Below are positions 62,096 through 64,000 of a stretch of DNA of 64,000 nucleotides, piece after piece. Position 1 is the stretch's first letter. The number at the start of each line of letters is the position of its first letter. Both the position numbers and the translations under genes were made by a program. The stretch lies in the NCBI RefSeq assembly GCF_021295315.1, contig NZ_JAIMJA010000019.1, positions 20,793 to 84,792 on the forward strand. The letters are read 5' to 3'. Source of the DNA: Motilimonas cestriensis. Lineage in GTDB: Bacteria; Pseudomonadota; Gammaproteobacteria; Enterobacterales; CBDFNC01. The notes below the pieces were generated by a model that saw only the letters and a list, made by a program, of their open reading frames with translations, ran no database searches and was not told where the DNA came from.

Positions 62096-62206
62096 CAAAC
62101 CGCTGCACGCCGACACATACTGCTACGCTCGTTTTTGTGTGTCGCTGCGCGCCATTTTACACAAAAACGCTCTCCGCAGTATGTGCGGGTGAGCGGGGCG
62201 TTAGCT
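62090..62206. repeat. attC site of cassette 1
   Basis: Core sites ACATAAC (62090-62096) and GTTAGCT (62200-62206) flank about 117 bases that fold on themselves: ACATACTGC with GCAGTATGT, and CGTTTTTGTGT with ACACAAAAACG. This is the imperfect-palindrome layout of attC. Confidence 0.85.
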
Positions 62207-62221
62207 TTAAGGTTTTATCCA

Positions 62222-62680
62222 ATGAGTGATTATATAAAAGATATACGAAGTAAAATTGGCAATATCCCTCTGATGTTACCAAGCGTGGCGGCGGTTATTA
62301 TAAATGGCGACGGGGAACTATTGCTTCAGGAAAAAACAAATGAGCCTTGGAGTTTACCTGCTGGAATGATCGAACTTGGGGAGTCTCCAAAAGAAGCTAT
62401 GGTTCGTGAAGTAAGAGAAGAAACAGGTTTAGTTGTTAATCCAACTGAAGTGCTAGGAGTATTTGGTGGCAATGAATTTTCATATACTTATCCAAACGGG
62501 CATCAAGTTGAATACACAATCATATTGATGCTGTGTGAAATTGTTGGGAAGAGTAATAATAAATTAGATCCTGAAACGAAGTCTTTAAATTATTTTTCTA
62601 AAGAAAATATGCCTGAACTTGCTCTACCTTATCCTGTAGAAGTTCTATTTAATAAAGCTTCATCAGTATTCATAAAATAA
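62222..62680 (+). CDS. Integron cassette 2: NUDIX hydrolase
   Basis: 152 aa with a complete Nudix box (GMIELGE-x7-REVREETGL, about 47-69), which holds the Mg2+-binding glutamates. VAAVIINGDGELLLQEK precedes it as the usual first strands. It hydrolyses a nucleoside diphosphate linked to another group; the substrate is unknown. The gene follows attC 1 by 15 bases and ends at attC 2. A Nudix cargo is common in cassette arrays. Confidence 0.9.
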   Translation: MSDYIKDIRSKIGNIPLMLPSVAAVIINGDGELLLQEKTNEPWSLPAGMIELGESPKEAMVREVREETGLVVNPTEVLGVFGGNEFSYTYPNGHQVEYTIILMLCEIVGKSNNKLDPETKSLNYFSKENMPELALPYPVEVLFNKASSVFIK

Positions 62681-62780
62681 AGCTAACAAGTTGCTTAAAC
62701 GTAACTAAAACAGTGGGTTACGTTTCGCTTCGCTCCACATTATAACCCACAATTTTAGTCCGCTTAGCAAGGCGTTGAGG
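62681..62780. repeat. attC site of cassette 2
   Basis: AGCTAAC (62681-62687) and GTTGAGG (62774-62780) flank a foldable region: TTGCTTAA pairs with TTAGCAA, and CTAAAACAGTGGGTTA with TAACCCACAATTTTAG. Both cores deviate slightly from consensus. Confidence 0.8.
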
Positions 62781-62781
62781 T

Positions 62782-62917
62782 TGTAGAATTTCTCTTTTTT
62801 AAGAAAAAAAGCCTGTTTTATGGGTTCCAAATGCATTACCTAATGACTTAAAAGCGCTTAGGATTGATTGCAGGGACTCGTTTTTTAGTCAAATCTGGCT
62901 GTTGGAGTTATTCTACA
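62782..62917. repeat. Small inverted-repeat segment before the intron
   Basis: TGTAGAATTTCTC (62782-62794) and GAGTTATTCTACA (62905-62917) are inverted with 10 of 13 matches. It may be a third, minimal cassette, a decayed element or a target structure for the intron. Confidence 0.4.
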
Positions 62918-62926
62918 GTCTCGTTA

Positions 62927-63905
62927 GTGCGTCAAGCGAAGCTTGATGCATCTTGCAGGGTGCAAGTCCCTGTCGGGTAAGGTTTAACTCGCCACCCGTA
63001 TCGAGTGTTGCGCCTATGGCGGAGCTGTTTTTTTTTTCAGCGAACAAGATAGGTGAAGCGTACACAGAGAATTAAGTAGGCCACAGGGGATGCGTGTCCC
63101 TGAAGTGCTGGTATCGCTCCGATAAATACAGTCTGACTGACGAGGTTTGTAACGCCACTGAAGTCCAAGCAAAGCAACCGTAATGAGTGAGGTTGTGGCG
63201 AGTCAGCGGAGTTATTAAGCCGTGGCATGTTTAAAGAGATGCATCAGGAACTTGAGAGAGCCAAGGGTGTTCCGCAAGGACGCGGTAGGGAAGCTAAGCC
63301 AAAAGCAAGGCCAACGATGACCCTCTGGCAGTCAGATTAACCCATAGTAGTTCGAGACGGGAAAGCCGATCACATGGCGAAGGGGTTAACAGTTATATCC
63401 CGTGTTTAGCAGACACATAGGCCGGACAATGTAGGGCTGGAACCACTATGACAACCGAACTAAACGCGATCACATTTAAATCACAGCGCCACCCCAAACA
63501 CAGGTTTCAGAACTTATACGGATTACTAAGGGAAGACTGCCTGTATCAAAGTTGGGGTCAGCTCAATAAACAAGCCGCCGCCGGTATTGATGGCATCACC
63601 ATGCCCGCTTATCAGCAGCAACTTGTTGGCAACATAACTCGACTGAGCGATGCCCTTAAGCATAAGCGCTTTCGAGCCCATGACATTAAACGTGTCTTTA
63701 TTCCCAAAAGCAATGGCAAACAGAGACCGCTGGGCTTGCCCACGGTGGATGATAAATTGGTGCAACAAGGCGTGAGCCAGATATTGCAAAGTATCTGGGA
63801 AGCGGACTTTCTGCCCAATAGCTATGGCTACCGACCGAATAAAAGCGCCCATCAAGCGGTGCACAGTTTAGCGAAATATCAGGACATCCATCACTTTTTG
63901 CACTA
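62927..63905 (+). mobile_element. Group II intron (class C-like), 5' portion
   Basis: GTGCG at 62927 is the usual intron 5' end, followed by a structured stretch of about 520 bases with CTTGCAGGGTGCAAGTCCCT and CGGGTAAGG, typical of domain I, before the reverse-transcriptase ORF. Domains V/VI and the 3' end are not visible because another element interrupts the ORF. Confidence 0.82.
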
Positions 63906-63906
63906 A
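63448..63906 (+). pseudogene. ltrA: Truncated group II intron reverse transcriptase/maturase
   Basis: 152 codons remain of a protein normally of about 400-450 aa. HPKHRFQNLYGLL and AAAGIDGITMPAYQQ are the N-terminal RT0/RT1 region; VFIPKSNGKQRPLGLPTVDDK and NSYGYRPNKSAHQAV are RT2/RT2a. The sequence resembles the class C intron RTs found in attC sites. It stops before the YADD catalytic motif, where a different element starts, so it is inactive unless rejoined. Confidence 0.9.
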
Positions 63907-63908
63907 TT

Positions 63909-63954
63909 CACATCCTGAGCCATAGTTTAAAAACCACTTATTGAGCAGGATGTG
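63909..63954. promoter_or_regulatory. Hairpin at the left end of the Y1 transposase element
   Basis: CACATCCTG (63909-63917) is complementary to CAGGATGTG (63946-63954), just before the transposase start. IS200-like and REP-associated transposases recognise subterminal hairpins. Confidence 0.6.
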
Positions 63955-63957
63955 GCC

Positions 63958-64000
63958 ATGACTTTACCTCGCGGGAAGTTGATCTGCCCTGAATCAACGC
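63958..64000 (+). CDS. Y1 (IS200-like/REP-associated) transposase, 5' end only
   Basis: Only 14 codons lie in the window (MTLPRGKLICPEST). They match the N terminus of the large gammaproteobacterial Y1 transposase group, whose members continue with YYHCISRCVRR. It appears to have inserted into the intron RT frame. The call rests on a short segment. Confidence 0.62.
   Translation, partial: MTLPRGKLICPEST

Noticed and set aside
1..64000. tRNA, rRNA or known riboswitch genes
   Set aside because: I looked through the gaps and saw no cloverleaf, rRNA segment or riboswitch core that I could support.

Overview
The window looks like a chromosomal segment of a Gram-negative, probably marine or aquatic gammaproteobacterium of the Alteromonadales/Shewanella-like type. 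The reasons are the many LysR regulators, two RND efflux systems, PAS and Cache chemoreceptors, CcoG, a NemA/NemR-type pair, REP-like palindromes and a chromosomal integron next to modABC. I cannot name a species from sequence alone.

Layout. 1-6.1 kb: the 3' part of a soluble PAS-PAS chemoreceptor, ytoQ, a two-gene K+ uptake system and a secreted trypsin-like protease with two small aromatic C-terminal modules. 6.2-16.1 kb: ccoG with a sigma-54 promoter, a PAS/AAA+/Fis sigma-54 activator, a divergent RND efflux pair and a 7TM diguanylate cyclase. 16.2-31.7 kb: accessory and metabolic genes (FAD oxidoreductase, LysR regulators, GFA-type zinc proteins, SDR, an Omp85-like barrel with a DUF3108-like partner, GNATs, GSTs, tautomerase). 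It contains a 262-bp TA-flanked MITE and a small patch of gene debris near 25.5-26.1 kb. 31.8-35.7 kb: a TetR-HlyD-ABC export operon in which one permease gene seems to survive only as a remnant. 35.7-43.7 kb: a Cache-like periplasmic protein divergent from a chemoreceptor, a LysR/aldo-keto reductase pair, a secreted esterase, and a NemA-type ene-reductase with a TetR regulator separated by three operator palindromes.

43.9-52.1 kb: four consecutive exported proteins (lipoprotein hydrolase, unknown lipoprotein, membrane-anchored hydrolase, secreted small protein) whose two transcription units share a duplicated upstream sequence, followed by a second RND pair. 52.2-60.3 kb: small proteins, a YafY-like regulator, DUF3565 and GFA genes, a DMT transporter, a bactofilin and modABC.

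60.3 kb to the end is mobile DNA. The integron integrase gene has an SOS (LexA) box, and its last 25 codons come from a 269-bp palindromic element. Two cassettes with recognisable attC sites follow (a small membrane protein and a NUDIX hydrolase). Next comes a group II intron whose reverse transcriptase is cut short, apparently by insertion of an IS200-like/REP-associated Y1 transposase that runs off the window. REP-like palindromes recur at about 40.0, 41.4, 52.7 and 55.7-55.9 kb.
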